Below are positions 29,101 through 44,100 of a stretch of 64,000 bases of DNA, one piece after another. The notes beneath the pieces are model-generated. The model saw only the letters and a program-made list of their open reading frames with translations, searched no databases and was not told where the DNA came from. A program made the position numbers and the translations under genes. Location: the NCBI GenBank assembly GCA_020055645.1, contig CM034548.1:34398201-34462200 (forward strand), written 5' to 3'. This DNA is from Tomocerus qinae (lineage: Eukaryota > Arthropoda > Collembola > Entomobryomorpha > Tomoceridae). How positions within the stretch are numbered: position 1 is the first letter of the stretch; each line of letters begins with the position of its first letter.

Positions 29101-32100
29101 AAGTAGGATATTTGTGTCTCTATGCGTTTATTGCCTTTGAACTATACAAACTGTAGTACTCTGATCTTTTGCTAGTCTCAGTTCAACTTTTCTGTAAGTA
29201 AATGTGATAAGTTCATACACACTCCGAATCTTGAGACTCTTTGTAACTTTTACTTGTAAAACCAAGATACACTTAGAATACATCGATGACATTTATTCAG
29301 TGTTGCTATTTGCCTAATTGAAGCAAACGTTGTCGTTCAGCGTAACAACTTTCTCCTCTAACTCCATTTGCATTCTCAAACATTAAAAGAAATTGCAGCT
29401 TTGATCCTATCTGTATGCATATGCACTGAACATATTTGTGTTGTGGTGTCTCACGAGTTCTGTTGCTAAAGTAGAAACTACCAAAATAAAACTATTATAC
29501 TAAAGACATAGATTGTGAATAAATACATACATTCTTAGCTGTGACATTTATTGCTAGCAATTGAGAAACAAGGTTTAGACTATAAGTGTAAATGAGACAG
29601 TTGGTAAAAAGCAAAGAAACAGTCGGTTAGAGTCAACAGCTTACTTTCTGCGAGTGGTACGAGTATTTTCGATGAAAGCAATGACAGTCATGAAGAATCT
29701 CTCCTTCCAGCGCGTCCTAGGTAAAATTTTATTGACTCTTGTTATTAATTTTAGATGATAGTATAATATACCCGATTTTGATATACTTGGGTAATGATGT
29801 CAATCTTAGTCTCAAGTGGTACTTATGTAGCACTTTCAAGTAAGTAGAATCTCCACAAAGATTTTGAGTTCCCTATTTATTAACAATCCATTAAATAAAT
29901 AACAAGGCCAGAAAATGAAAAGAGATTTTCATTCATATCTTTCATCTTCTTAACTTATACAAGATAAATAGAAAATAAGAAGGAGCAATTTGGGGAAATT
30001 GAAACTCGAAGTGGGTATTGATGAAAGCTTAATAATTAGATAGTATCTGCTCATGATAGGTAGGTCTGGAGTCTTTGAGACTGAAATGAGACTTTTATGT
30101 AACGAGGTATTATGTATATAAATGATGTCTATGAGAAGTTTTTCTAAGAAAGTCTGAATGTAACAAGTTAATGATATACTTGGAATAGATCTTGTTAAGT
30201 GTATTTCATGAAATGGTAAAATTGGATTATCTCGAGAAAAATATGAATTTGAGTGACTATTCAGTATTTATCTTTGAGCTTTAGTGAATGGGATGTTGTG
30301 TGGTAAATGATATGCTATGTACGTGATCTTTGACTTTTGAAGGAGTATTAACATTGATTTTGTTTTGTCACAGGCCGATGCCTCCCTCGAAATGGAACAG
30401 AGACATTTCTGTCAGGCGAGTCTTAAATACGTTTTCCTCCTCCAAGAAGTACAAGAGTGCAAAAAATACGAGTTTGTAGAAACGGTAAGTGGATGGTCAC
30501 TCTTTATTATAGCATTAGATAAGTAAGTATGTGGATTCACACAAGTTGAGCACAATTGAGCTAGACATGATTGACTGGTTGATTATAAGTGGCTTGTGTA
30601 ATTGTACTCGGTTTTGTGTACACAAGTTATTAGTGGTCCCGTCCATTGAGCTGTCTCGACTATTTTAGTTCATTTAACAGACTGCTACGTAGTAGTATTA
30701 AATCGCTGAGACTTAAATCTTTGACCTGTCCTGGTTTTCTTTGTTTGCCTTCTAGGAATAGGAAGGAAAGGAGTAGAAATAGTCTGCTACGTGCTTAGGT
30801 ATTCATCAAAGAATCTTATGAGATTTTGTATGTAGTTCACTGATGCACAATTTATTTGAATATGCAGGAATATGATATTTATTGGCATTTTATTCGGTCT
30901 GTTAGTGATACATGGCCAGAAGCAGATTTAATACATTTCTACGTATCACTTACTATTTCACGGAGTATTGTTGAACATCTCCTGGGCATTCAATTTTAAG
31001 TTGCATTGAAGCGTGGCATAGAAAGATTTGCGTCTTGAGGGAAAGGCTTAAATTTCCTTATGATTTCTAGACTAGGAAAGTCAAAGCTACAAAACCCAAA
31101 CCACTATAATTATTTATAAGCTCGTCCCATCTCTTTTCTTCTTCCACTTTAATTAATGTTTTTTCAGTTGACTCTCTGGCTTTTCTCCTTGTTTCTTATA
31201 GAGTAGGTACACCGGCAGATATTTGTATGCAATTTATAATGCGCCGTGCACAGTGAATCATAGTCTTGTACTCCTTCCTATTCTAAATGGTAATACAATG
31301 GTAGAACTAATTCAATAATGTCATATCCATATCTGGGACTTTCATTGTTATTCTCTGAACTTTCCTTTCTTTGGCTGCGCTACACTTTTGTTTTGACTTA
31401 CAATTAGTTTCGCAACTCTCTTTCACGACTACATTGCATTGTCTTCTCCATAATCGTATAAGTTTACTATTCGTTGACGTTTCACAGAAATATTCAAAGA
31501 CATTCGTACATTTTCATCAAATGAGCGAAAGCCAGATCAAATTCACTCTTTGCTGTACTCGTTACAAAAAATTACATGTTGACGCTCACTCTAGTTAAAC
31601 TACAAATCTTTACACAAATTATAATCACACACTCAAATGAAGTCCCGCATCCAAATTGCGGTCTCCAATTGGTAAAACCTGTGCTAAACTAACTCCAACA
31701 GCATCAAAACCTTCTATTCAGGTTACCATCCAACTTCTGTACTTCTAGTTTCATTCCAAAACAAATTTATTTTTCCAAGGTTGTTGTGTTTATTATGTTT
31801 CATTGAATTCATCTCCCATTCCCAGTTATAATTGATATGTATGACTTTGCTTGTCTCACCTCTTCTTTCTCACTCCTAATACAAACGAATCACAAACAAA
31901 TTATATTATACATAACGGCAGGGTAAATGAATTATTAATTATTAGGTTTTCCCTGCCATTCCTTTTTCCTTGTTTATTGGGAACAGGTAGTTTCTCCTAC
32001 CCAGAACCTCGGCTTAGTAACTTCCCATTAATTGGAGTGGGTAAATCAACCTCTGGAAATATTAGGCTACCCACCACCGCCCACTCCCACGATCTAATGC

Positions 32101-35100
32101 CCGCTATAATTAGACATTTAGTCTCATCCTCCTGATATTCCAATTATTACTACAACGAATAACATCAATTACCTCCATACGCTACCAATTAAACTCCTTG
32201 AAAATTATTTAGCAAGAGCTGAAAAAACAAGAAATTCCAAGTAAAATCTTCTAGAAACTTTAGATCATTTTTATATAGCATTATACTACTCAATTAGATT
32301 TTAAAGTGTTTACCTTAATATAATAAATTCTCAGGAATGTTATTTGCTATGTCCTTTATCAGAATTCACCAAATTCCTGTCTGAGAATTCAAAATTTAAT
32401 TACCTGTGTTTATAATGACTAATACGAATAAATAACCAATATTGAAATAACTATGTTTGAAAACAACTTTAGTAGTGCGCAGTTGGCTAAAATTCTCTAT
32501 TTATATAATCTATTCTCTATCGTATATCCATAGCATTCCTTTATACCTCATTTGATAACCTTCTTTGACGTATAACAATACTTTATTTACATTCCTAGAA
32601 TAAGTAATTAAATATTAGTTTAACTTTCCAGAATTTCGATGCGGGTGATGTGAGATATTTTTTACGGTTTTATTCTACCGCATAGGTACATGATAAAGTA
32701 GGTACCTGTAGGCATTGGGAAAAATATATGCTCTTGTGGCATTTTTTCGTACATTGTGTGAAAATATTCTAAACAAGAGGCAGGAGTGAAATTAGCTATC
32801 CTGAGATAATTCTGGGCGATGGTATAAATTCTTATTTGTAGGAACGCATTCACCAGTCTCATCTCCAGTATAAATGTATGTCACTGTTAATTAGGCTACA
32901 CCAAACGATTACCTCGCTAACAGAGGAAACAGGTAATTTAAAAAAGAATTCCAGCATGCCGGAGTCTGTACGAGTCTCATAGATTAATACTCAGCATTGC
33001 TAGTTGACTAAATAAGTTGCTACTTACAAGATATATGATGTAAAACCAGCTGGAGCAGTCCAGGATTACCTAATAAAGTATTGCAGTTCTTGTGCGTAAT
33101 GTAAATGTAACAAAGTATCCTCGTTGTTCGTGTAGATGTAGAGACGAAGACATTATTTGATACGTTGTATGTATCTGTAGTTATTTCGCTAGTTTCTACT
33201 TACTGACCAAACAACAATAATTTGAAGATAACTTGAAGAGCAGCCTAAAATATTTATGATGAGAATGAGAGACAATTTTTTGCTTGCATTCCCGAGCATT
33301 CCTTTGCTTACCCTCCTTAACTCGCTCAAAATTCTTGAGATAGATTACAGTACTCAGAGAGATAGGAGTGGCTGCTGCTGTAATAGATGAAGATTAACTT
33401 TCTTATGATATGTACTTACATACCTATTGCATATTGGTTTATCTCAGATATAGACCTTTTAGGCATCTTCCTGTTTATCTTACATTACCCATGCATTTAT
33501 TACTCTTTCCACTCTACTAATTTACTACCCGAATCAAATTCTGATGGAATGCACTGTAACATTTCTTCAACATTGTACATCCTATGTCATTTATGTAGTG
33601 TCTACAATCTATTGTGTTGTGGTCATTTAAAAACTGTGTTTTTAGTATGAAAAGTTTGTATGTTAAAGAATTGTTTTTATTTGGATTTTACAGTTACTAG
33701 GGTTTATGTACAGTTGGCTGACGTTCTACCACCAAGGCCACGAAGTAGCTACCGACTACAAGCCATATATGACTGATCTCCAAAAAAGAATACAAAATGT
33801 AAGTCGATACTCCATTTATAAAATCCTTATGAATCATCAAGCATCTCATCCTTTTATTACTATAAGGTACCGATGTAGGAAACAAATTCTTAAATTCTAA
33901 ATACTTGTTAACAAAACAAAGCTGATTATGGTTACAGTAATGGTAACCAGAACTGTGGAAACATTGACAGGAAACACACGGACCATATAGATAGCACGAA
34001 ATTGGTGAGCGAATGAAATATTTAGAGCTGCCTTAGCTGAACGAATGAATTAGATTGGTAATTTCAACTACACACCTTTCCGTATCCGTTTCCGGGAGCA
34101 AATGTCCATTTGATGTGCACTAGTGGTGGGCAATGCAGTCATCATTGTAGTTAGTCATGTCCTGTATTTTCCACTTCAAAGACTAAACTTTTTCTCCCTT
34201 GGAGACTGTCAAGCCTATTTACAAGTACCTTAAAGGCAAAAAAGGATTTGAAATGCAATATACAAGGGCATTAGTGCAGATATACTATTGTGTGCTAACT
34301 ATCATAGCATAAATTGCCCATTTTAGCACATTTTTATGAGGTAATTCCTAATTGTAGTGATTCAGTTAACAATTACAGTTTTATCAGTATTTCCAGAGGA
34401 CAGACAATGAATTTTGCAATTTTGTTCAGCCAATTACTCGATTTATTATTCTAAAAAAGCTCATATAGAACTAGCACTCACTACTTCGAAATATTTTTGT
34501 TGCTATTTGTAAAGCAGAAAACGATTTAAACTTAATACAGTTGGAAATAACTGTTGAAACCTTATTTCACAATTCATACAAAAAATGATTCTATGATAGA
34601 GAAAACCTTAATTAAACTTTTCATTAAAATCACCAAAATCCACATACAACTATCCGTTTCTTCTTGACGCGTTAAATTTAGTTCTGTCACTTAGTAGAAT
34701 GCTGCATGTAAATATGTTTAAGTGATAGTAAATCTTTCACGTCGGAGAATGTTGACAATTTGAGTGGAAATCATGACCAAAGTTTAAAAGTTAAACGAGT
34801 ATGCAATGAAAGTTTATAGAAGTTAAACGATGTGATGTTTAAAATTGCAGACAAGGGAGAACTTTGAGACGACTAGAGATCAAACCAAATCCCTTATGAA
34901 TAAGATGCTGGAGATTCGTAAATCGGTAAGTTTCTGATTGCTTCACATTTCAATTTTGAGTCTTGTACTTATTCATATTTAAACGATAGTATAATACAGA
35001 TAACAACCCAGATACTTTAGAATTCGAACGAAATTTGTGCATGTATTCGTGAAGTAGTTACCATTTACCAAGAAAAATTCGTTAGAATGCATCTGAATGT

Positions 35101-38100
35101 ACTAACAGGGGTGGAACATATTAATGATGGCAGTTTAGGCTCACTTACTGGCAATGCATTGAAAGTAAGTGAGCCTAAACTGCAGAAAGAGTACGACCAT
35201 TGCAATGGTCGTACTTTTTCTGATTTGGAATCCATACTTCATTAGAGTCTGCATGGTTTGCTTAGTAGCGTCTAGTCCGTCGTGCTTTCATAATATGGAA
35301 TTTATTAATATCGTCTATGGGACATGAAGGCATATATTGTGTATTACCGATAAGATTACGAAAAGTACTAAGAAAACTATTTTTTGCTTTGAAACAAGAA
35401 AACATAGCAAAAAGTGAAGTGAATAGGTTTCTCTCGTAATCTAACTTACCTAATACACGTGTTTGGGAGCGTAGCTGATTATGGAGTGAAAAGATGAAAG
35501 CAAGGATCTTTTTAGATTGTTATATAATGCCGATTTTACATGAAAGGAAAAGATGAAAAAGGTTTCACGTCCACAATACCGCTTGGACATAACGTTGAAT
35601 GCCATTATGATATACAGGGCGGTACGAGTAATATAATTATGTACTGTTATGCATACTGAAATGATGTTTTTATTTATAAAGGTTTGTCAGAATCACAATA
35701 ATTAACAAAACATGAGCGTATATAAGAATTGTCCGTCACAGTCCCTTGTAATAGGATTTTATGTTTCATAAACTAATAATTGGGAGTTGTTTAATTATTG
35801 AGTAGTAAAGGATGATTTCTAAAAGACAAAATTTTAGTTAGACATCAAAATAATTTTGTATGTGTCTTAGAATGAGGTGCTAGTTCTCCTAAGTTTTATT
35901 TCCAAACTATTCAAGTTCATTCATTCATCTAAATTACTAATTTCTGTAGTTATTATAGGAAATATCATTTTGAATATGCGAAACCATGTATTACTTATAA
36001 CTGGAATGTAATAACTAATAAGTATTTTATCACATCGAATGACACATTTACAATGTAAAGAGTTTTAAGGATTGAATCCCAATTGTAATGCAAGTAATAA
36101 AAGTAGAGAGAAAGTATGAATTGATAGAAATAAACAATTACATGAGATATCTGTAGTGCAATTAACTGAAACTGGAATAGATGTAGAAGTGAAGTTGTTT
36201 GTGGTTTCGTGTTGGAATGTTTGAAACAGTGATAGAAAATTGAAGGAGATGCACCTCGCCATGTTTTTACTTTAGTTGGTAGGGCAGTGGGGTAGCCAAG
36301 TTTTAAGAGTCTTTGTACTTGTAAATGAAAACTGTGTCCAATTTATATGCCTGCTCTATTTAGGTCCATGAATGAAATTTCCCTGCATAAGTTAATGATA
36401 ATGAGTACGTGGGCACTGCAAATCAGTGGGTAAGGTATGCATTAGATATCAGTCCCCTATAAACTATAGACACCGATATAATACTGAGGGGTATAGGTAT
36501 TATTAGTACAGTCTGTTAGTGACACTAGTATAGATAGCTATAGCAGAAGTAAATAGTAGTGATATTTAATTGGAACAAAGAGAACTCATAAAATAAGACG
36601 ACCCAGTTTGCATATAATTATTATTTCCATTTATAAGCTTGAAACTTGATAGGACTATTTATGTAGATTGGAGGCATTATTTACCTTTAACAATTTCTGG
36701 ACGTTTCCGGTCTTCATCAGCGTCGGATCTGCATAAGAAAAAGATTTTTTATCTAGGATATAAATCTGTTTGTGAGATAAAGATTAAAGATTAGTCCAAG
36801 CCGACTAAATGAAATAAATACCTTGACTAAAATGCTACTGTAGTGATAAAGATATTATAAAGTGGATTTAATGAATTGCCTTTAAAATTTTTGGTCAAGT
36901 TTCAATTTGCAAAGCGAGGAGACATGAGGTAGAGATATTTAGAGCTAAAAGCAATAGATTTGTAGATTCTAGTGCAGCAGGAAGGATTAAGTGCAGTGAA
37001 TATAAAGGGAAGAAAAAGAAGCAAAAAAAGTTATCATTATTGTTGCTATGCAGGGAGTTGGTGTTTCTATTGTGTGAGTAGGAATGTCGTAATGTGTTAG
37101 TCGTGGGTTTAGTTGGAGATTACTTAAAGCAAGATCCTAAGGTGGTTTGTTGTCTGAGAGACGGGCCGAGAGGGACGTTTCATCTCTTCCTACAAGATTA
37201 GTGAAGAAGCAGTTAGTAATTGTAATACAAGAAGTTCTGAACAAGTGTCTGGGTGTGTTTGAAGCGCTCCTGCCTCACTCAACTTTGAACTAGTCTACAT
37301 AGGCTATGAAATAATGATTCTCATGTGGCTTTTTCTACGTTGTTTTCAGAAGGACCCAGGTAGCCTTGACAAAATGTACACACGGCAGGGATACCTGTAC
37401 TTGATGGAAAAAAGTAAGTTTATCGCTTATCATTCAACTCTTTATTCTCGGGTCTCACTTTTAGAATCTTTGTACTCTGCATTAACCAGTGTACAGAATA
37501 GAACGGAGAACTACTCTCTCATAAAATATATTCCTGTCGGGAGGTAAAACCAAAATGCTACTTATGTGGCTATTACTACAATCTCTATCTTAATGCTTCA
37601 TTTGTTGCTTTACTAAATACTTTGTAGATTTTATACGAATGAAATATCAACTGTAGATGCTCTTTGAAACTAATCATTAAATGCATGTATTTATTTTCAA
37701 GCATGAATAAGGTGTGAAGTAAGCTTTGATCTTCCAGTTGTAATGCACTAGATCAGATATTTGTGTCTCTTTACCTTCTTTTCATTTTATATGCCATATC
37801 ACAGAAATCACAAATAGTATTAGCATTATACTTGTATTTAAGATTGACCCTATATAGGTCAGTCTTAGTTATAATTAACATTTTGTATTTGATCCACTAA
37901 CACTTCATGAAAACATTAAAAGTTGTGCAGGCTTTCTATTTAAACACTTTTAGTGCTCTCACTTTAGACTTTCGCATTTTTCTTTAGATACTTAACAAAA
38001 TAGTGCACTTGCACTACTATTAAATTATACACTTTTTTTAAAACCTATTCTATAGGTGAAATTTTTGGTTTTCTATTGTCTTTTAAATTATTTATGGCTA

Positions 38101-41100
38101 GGCACTTTTCTTTTTAATTTCACATGCATTGATAAATTGCCATAATCTATTGTTAGAAACTCTGGAATTATGTTCGCAAAAGATGACACTATTTAAGACA
38201 CTTTATAGCATCTAAAATTTCACTTTAAGTATCTGCATTTTTTGTTTAAAGCTTTTATGAAGCTGAATAGGCTAATATTTGGGCAGAAATGTACATATAT
38301 TAACATGTTAGGGGTAACTTGACATATTTAAGATGTTTTACATTACGAACATTATAATTCTTGTGACCTATTTTGTAAAATGTATTCCTTTCAGCATGGT
38401 ATTTTATGTAGGTAATGGTTTTACTTTACAATGATGTTTATGTGACTGAATGAAAATGGCTATTATTCTTTTGTTGTTTAGTGATAGTACAGAAACGAAT
38501 GCGAATGCGTTTATATTGTTTTTGTTGTTTTTGTTTGTTTTGCATTGTGCAGAGGCTCTTGGAACGACTTGGACAAAGTTCTACTGTATGTATGAAAAAG
38601 CGACGAGAAAATTTTCGATGATTGCCTACAACCAAATCTCTGGAAAAATTGTAAGTTGTACTAACCTAAATAAGCAGAGCGTGAAAATTCCATTTGTCTT
38701 CAAAGAATGATTGACAGCTAAACGCCATAACATACAAACCACTCATTGTTTGTATCGTTAGACGTGCAAGCATATTTCATCCATCTTATGCTTCGTTTGT
38801 AATGGGAAAAGGTTTATTTATGAATTAGTCATTATTCTACTATGATGGTAGCATGCAAATATAGTACTTATAATAGCTTACGGTTGACAACTTTCTAATA
38901 AGTAATTATAAAATATTTTAAAAATAATCCATTACGTAGAAATATTAGTTCGTTTACGTTAAGTTTGAAGTACATCCTTAATAAAAAGATTAAAATGGTT
39001 TCCTCGACTTGCTTCAATCTAAGGTAAATTTAATTGAAACAGGAATTCAGTATTTATAATTGAATCTGACTCTGAATCTGAGAAAACGAGGTTTATTACT
39101 CTGCAACTTCATTATCAACGGAAGGGCGTACAATTAAATGTCGTAATTTAATTTTTGGTAAGAACAGGATAGAAATGAAGCAGCTGCAGAATAAGACGCA
39201 ATAAAAAGTTAAGATTTAGTCTACCGACTTTGTGAAACATTAATAAATTAATTTAGGCGAAATTTGTGATCTACCAAAGAATGTTATCGTGTCTGCTTTG
39301 GAGAGTTAGAAATGTACTCTTAAACGTAAATTAATACTTAGAACATGATTTTAATGCAATGAATCATTTAATTATTCACAGAATTGTCTTAAAGTTCTTT
39401 AGAGTACTTAAAATAGGCAGAGATAATATAATATTCAGTTGGAGAGGACAGTTGAAAACTCCTTGGTACGTAGTAGTAGTGAGTCAACAAGATCTTTTTA
39501 CAGTGGAATAACATGTTAGGTATAAGAAACAGGTTGGTTGGCACATTTTTTTGCTGACAGTAGGTTTTGGTTACAAAGCATATTGATGGATTCTGATATT
39601 GTATGTTAGTACATGGTCATTTAGCCATTGATGTGGATACAAGTAGTAAATAGGATTTTTTGCTTGCAAGTATTCATGAAATAGTAGTAGTGATAAGTGT
39701 AAGTACGTGTTAGAATGTGATATCTAATAATAACATTGTAGTTTGAGTTGCAGTGTGACAAGTTTGAAAAGGAAACGAGAGTTGGTGAATATTCTTGAAT
39801 CTCGTTTGAAATAGACAAAGAGTCGTTGAGAGAATTTGAAGGAAGTGAGTGAGTCAGTGGCAAAGGATTCATTCTAGATTTGTGTTTGTTGTCTGTAGAC
39901 GGGAACTGACGAGATCATCCTTAAGTCATGTATACGTCGTATGTCCGATTCTATTGACAAAAGGTTCTGCTTTGATCTGACCGCTGAAAACCGCCCCGGT
40001 GTAGTGTATACGTTACAAGCTTTGTCCGAGGAAGATAGACGCTTATGGTTGGACGCGATGGATGGACGAGAGCCGGTAAGCCACTACTATGTATGTCTTT
40101 TTCTTTTTCTCTTAATTTATTCATAGCTACATAAATCCGCTCTCTAAACTACTCTGTAGTAGAATTTAAATATCCATAAATCTTTGTAGTCATTCTAGTT
40201 GGTGAGAAAGAAAGCATCCATGGAATTTGATGGAATGCTCTGACTTCTTGCTGTAGACTGTATTGTATTAATTGTATGAGGGATGCAATGTGAACTACTG
40301 ACTCATATGTGTCTGTCAATTTACTTAAAGTTATTTTTATAGTCATAAAGGGTTATATTTACTAAAGGTATACGATATGCTAAATGGAAATACACTTGAC
40401 AGACAATGAATTCACGTTCACTTGCTTGCTTGCTTCTACTTAACCAACAATAAAGCACAACTTTCCCTTTCCCTGTGAGAATGACAGAGAACTTTGGGCA
40501 ATTGTGTTCACATTCATTTCATACTGTACAATACACACTAGAAGCAAAATGAAATCGTCCGCATTGTTGTACAGCCACTTGACAATAGAAAAGCCATTAT
40601 ATTTTTCTATCTTCGGTAACACTTGTATATTTTACAGTGCACATTCTGTTTAGTGCTTTTAAAGCTGTATATCCTAAGTATTTCTACTATGTTATAGGAT
40701 CTTTATTATTAGACTCTATCAAAAATGCAAGTGAAAGAGAAAACTCACATTTCTCACTCTTTCCTCTCTATGTATAACGGAACTGGTTTCTGTCTCAAGT
40801 CCCTAGTCCATTATACGTTCATGCTCAAATGCACAAAGCAAATAAGTAGATAGCGATGGACATTTGTGATGCATAAATTTACATTGATTACACAAATATA
40901 GTCTTACAGCAGGGTAGTATTATACTAGGATGATTACAATATCCATTATTATTAACTAGCTATTCGAATAATTCTGAATCTCTAATTTACCATGAGTTCT
41001 TTCTTAACCATATGAAACTGTAAAACGTAATCTCTCAGGCAATTAAACCAAATATTCTATATATGTTCTATATTCTATATTAATTTTGGAAAGACAATTC

Positions 41101-44100
41101 AAAACATGTATTGAGCTTAAAAACTCCTTTTAAACAATTATAAAGACTTTATTATGTAGAAAATTCAAGGTTTCAGGCAGCCGCCTTAACATTTAATTCA
41201 ATCTGTGTCTGAATTCTGAATATATGCAATTGCAAAGACGAGTTAATATGCAAAATAGTTCTCTGTAATGATATCTGTTCCTTAGGATAAAATCCAAAAT
41301 GACTTGACGAAGTTTAATAAATACAGGGAGATAAATTAGCTGCTGGTGTTTACTATCTAGATCTTGTAAATAGATTTACTCATTATCGTGTCACTTCGCA
41401 TAAGTTCATCTGAGTCTTGCTGGAGACGAAGTACAACTCAGGCTCAGATTCAATCTTGAAGGAATATAATCCAATTACAATTAATTGATGATAACGCAGC
41501 AGTAACGCTAATTTGGGAAAATCGATGGCAATAAAAGTCACATTCAGTACGTAGAAACGAAGTTTTTATAAGTACGTCATTCTTGTCTGATGAAACTTAT
41601 ATGAAGATAATTGAGCTATTTGAAATCAAAAACTTATGTTTGATTAGGAAAAAAAGAATGAATAGGTGAGCTACTTTTAGTTCTGCAATTGGAAAAGTAT
41701 TACTTGAGAACTGAGTTCACCAAAATGAGACATAAAAAGAAAATACAAGACATGAGAAGGGTAGAAAATATTCCATTTGGAGATGTTTGTATGAAAATTG
41801 TCAACAGGTAATTCCTAGAAAATTAAAGTGGAGTTTGTATGAAAAGGAATCCGAAGATTCGTAATGAACAGTCGGAGTAGAATTCCACTTTTATTTGTAA
41901 ACTGTTGACAGTCTGTAACTTCTAAGAAATCTGAACAAAAATTATTAAAGAAGCTAAGGATTCGCAATCTGGGAGTGGATCTGGAAAGATTTGTTAACGT
42001 TTGATGCAGATTTATATAAAAGTCGCATCCAAAGAACTAGTAATTGGTGTACATAGCTAATCTGGAAAAGGAAAATAAGCTGTCTCTTTTTACTTTGGTA
42101 CTTTCCATGTTAGCAATTTTCTTCAGTAATGTAGTTACTAGTAATTTGTATCGAGGACATTATTATGAATTGAAAGCTGCTAGATATCAAATAACTTTCT
42201 GACAAATGGATAATTTGGCATTATATAAAAGAAGGATGCAATTTAGTACATTGTTACAGTTTTTCTGCGTCGTATTTGGTTGTAGCTGTCAAATATGAGG
42301 TCATACATAATAGAGATAACTGATCTGAACAAAGGAAGATAATATTTGAAAGGAAAATGTCAAAATTTTACTTGTGTAACTAGCTTGTTACAAGTACATT
42401 TGTCAGTGTATAGAGTTACAGGACGCATTATATAGCCACTTAAATGACATGTTTAGTTTTGAGCTGAAAGCAGGAGAATAATGAGAAAAGAAAATGATGA
42501 AAGGAAAAAGAAGAATAAAATGGGTTGAGAGATTCATGGATTATGTTTCTTTTGATTCTTCTGAAAGAAGTCAAGTAAAGGACAGAGACAGAAGAGCAAA
42601 GGTAATGGAAAGCCTATTTTCTGGCGCATACTGGTCATTAAAATGTAAGTCGTTAAATGGAAATGGAAGGATAAAGGGACGGAGAAAACAGCGGTTGCCT
42701 ATGATAATAAGAAGGGGACTTCAATGTCAAGTGAAGCGGAGATCATTTTATCAGATTTCAGATGGGAATACAATGTTCCGAAGGAAGAAATTGTTACCCA
42801 GTTACTTTGAGTTTGATTCAGGAGTAAATAAAATATGTACGAGAAGGAAACTAGATGAATTACCTAAAGGCGACAGAGTGGAAGTGCATAGCACAGAACT
42901 GGAACATTGCACAAGAGCCTGGAATGGCTCACCTGAATGACTCGGAAATAAGACAGGCACTAGACAGCTACGGCTCAAGTCAATTGAATTCGTTCGGAGT
43001 TTGAGTTGAGTGGGCGATCTCTTGATCATTGCCTTACATCCTTTATACTGATATTTATATACATCCTTTTGCTTGTTAATATATTCTTCCTAAGCTACAA
43101 CAAAGGCTAGAAGTAGTGGAAGTAGTAGTGGGATAGTTTGGGACATTTTTATTCTTATACATTCGATACACAAGCTTCTTATCTATAGAGACGAGAAAAA
43201 CTTTTTACCAAACTTGCCCATTTGAAAGAAGGAATCACAATTGCATTTTTGCAACTTTTTGCAAAGGGTATGAAATTTTTAATAAGTACTAGAATCTGCG
43301 TTTACTAAACATTTTGAAAAGATGAGATGGATATTTAAGAGGTACAGGATTAGTGCCAGAATGAGCGAGAATAGATAATTTAGTAAATGTCTTAATTAAG
43401 TTGATAATTGAGTTTTTCGTTTATTGCAGGCATACGGACAACCGGGAAAAGTATCAAAGTCTGAGGAGACGTCCTTAGATGACGTCGGATTTGCATTCGT
43501 CCAGCAATGCATTGGTGAATTGGAGACGAGGGGTCTGGAAGAACAAGGTCTCTACCGTCTTGTAGGTGTCAGCTCGAAGGTGTCAAAACTTCTGAATCAA
43601 GGGCTGGATAGACGACAATCTGATCGTCTCGTACTAAATGACAGATGCGAGTGGGAAACTAAAACAATCACCAGCGCCCTGAAAACTTATTTCCGTAATC
43701 TGCCAGAGCCTCTCATGACATTTCGATATCATGAAGCTTTCATCGCCGCAGCCAGTATGTTTACCTTTATTTCTCTTCCTAATTAGGCAGAGGAATAAGT
43801 CGTGGGAAGTGGAGGAGGGACACTCTATTTATAGAATATCTCCTGACATATCTCCCCATTTCATTCATGTTCATTAATTTCATTAGTTATGAATGAGTAA
43901 GATGAGTTCGTCTTCTAGGTTGCATCCAATTTTTGAAGTCTCTGTCCCAATTAGCCTATTTCCTCTATGGCTTTCTCCCTCCGTCTTTCTCCTAAAGTTT
44001 TAATTCAGCTCGATGGCTATGCACAAGATCGAATAATATTATAAACCTAGTCGCACGCTGCCTCAGATAACTAAGTTATTATGCTTCCATGCAAACTATA

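Noticed and set aside
31851..32135. 94-codon frame in intron d
   Set aside because: No recognised motifs; it does not splice in frame with Graf exons d and e, which join to each other without it.
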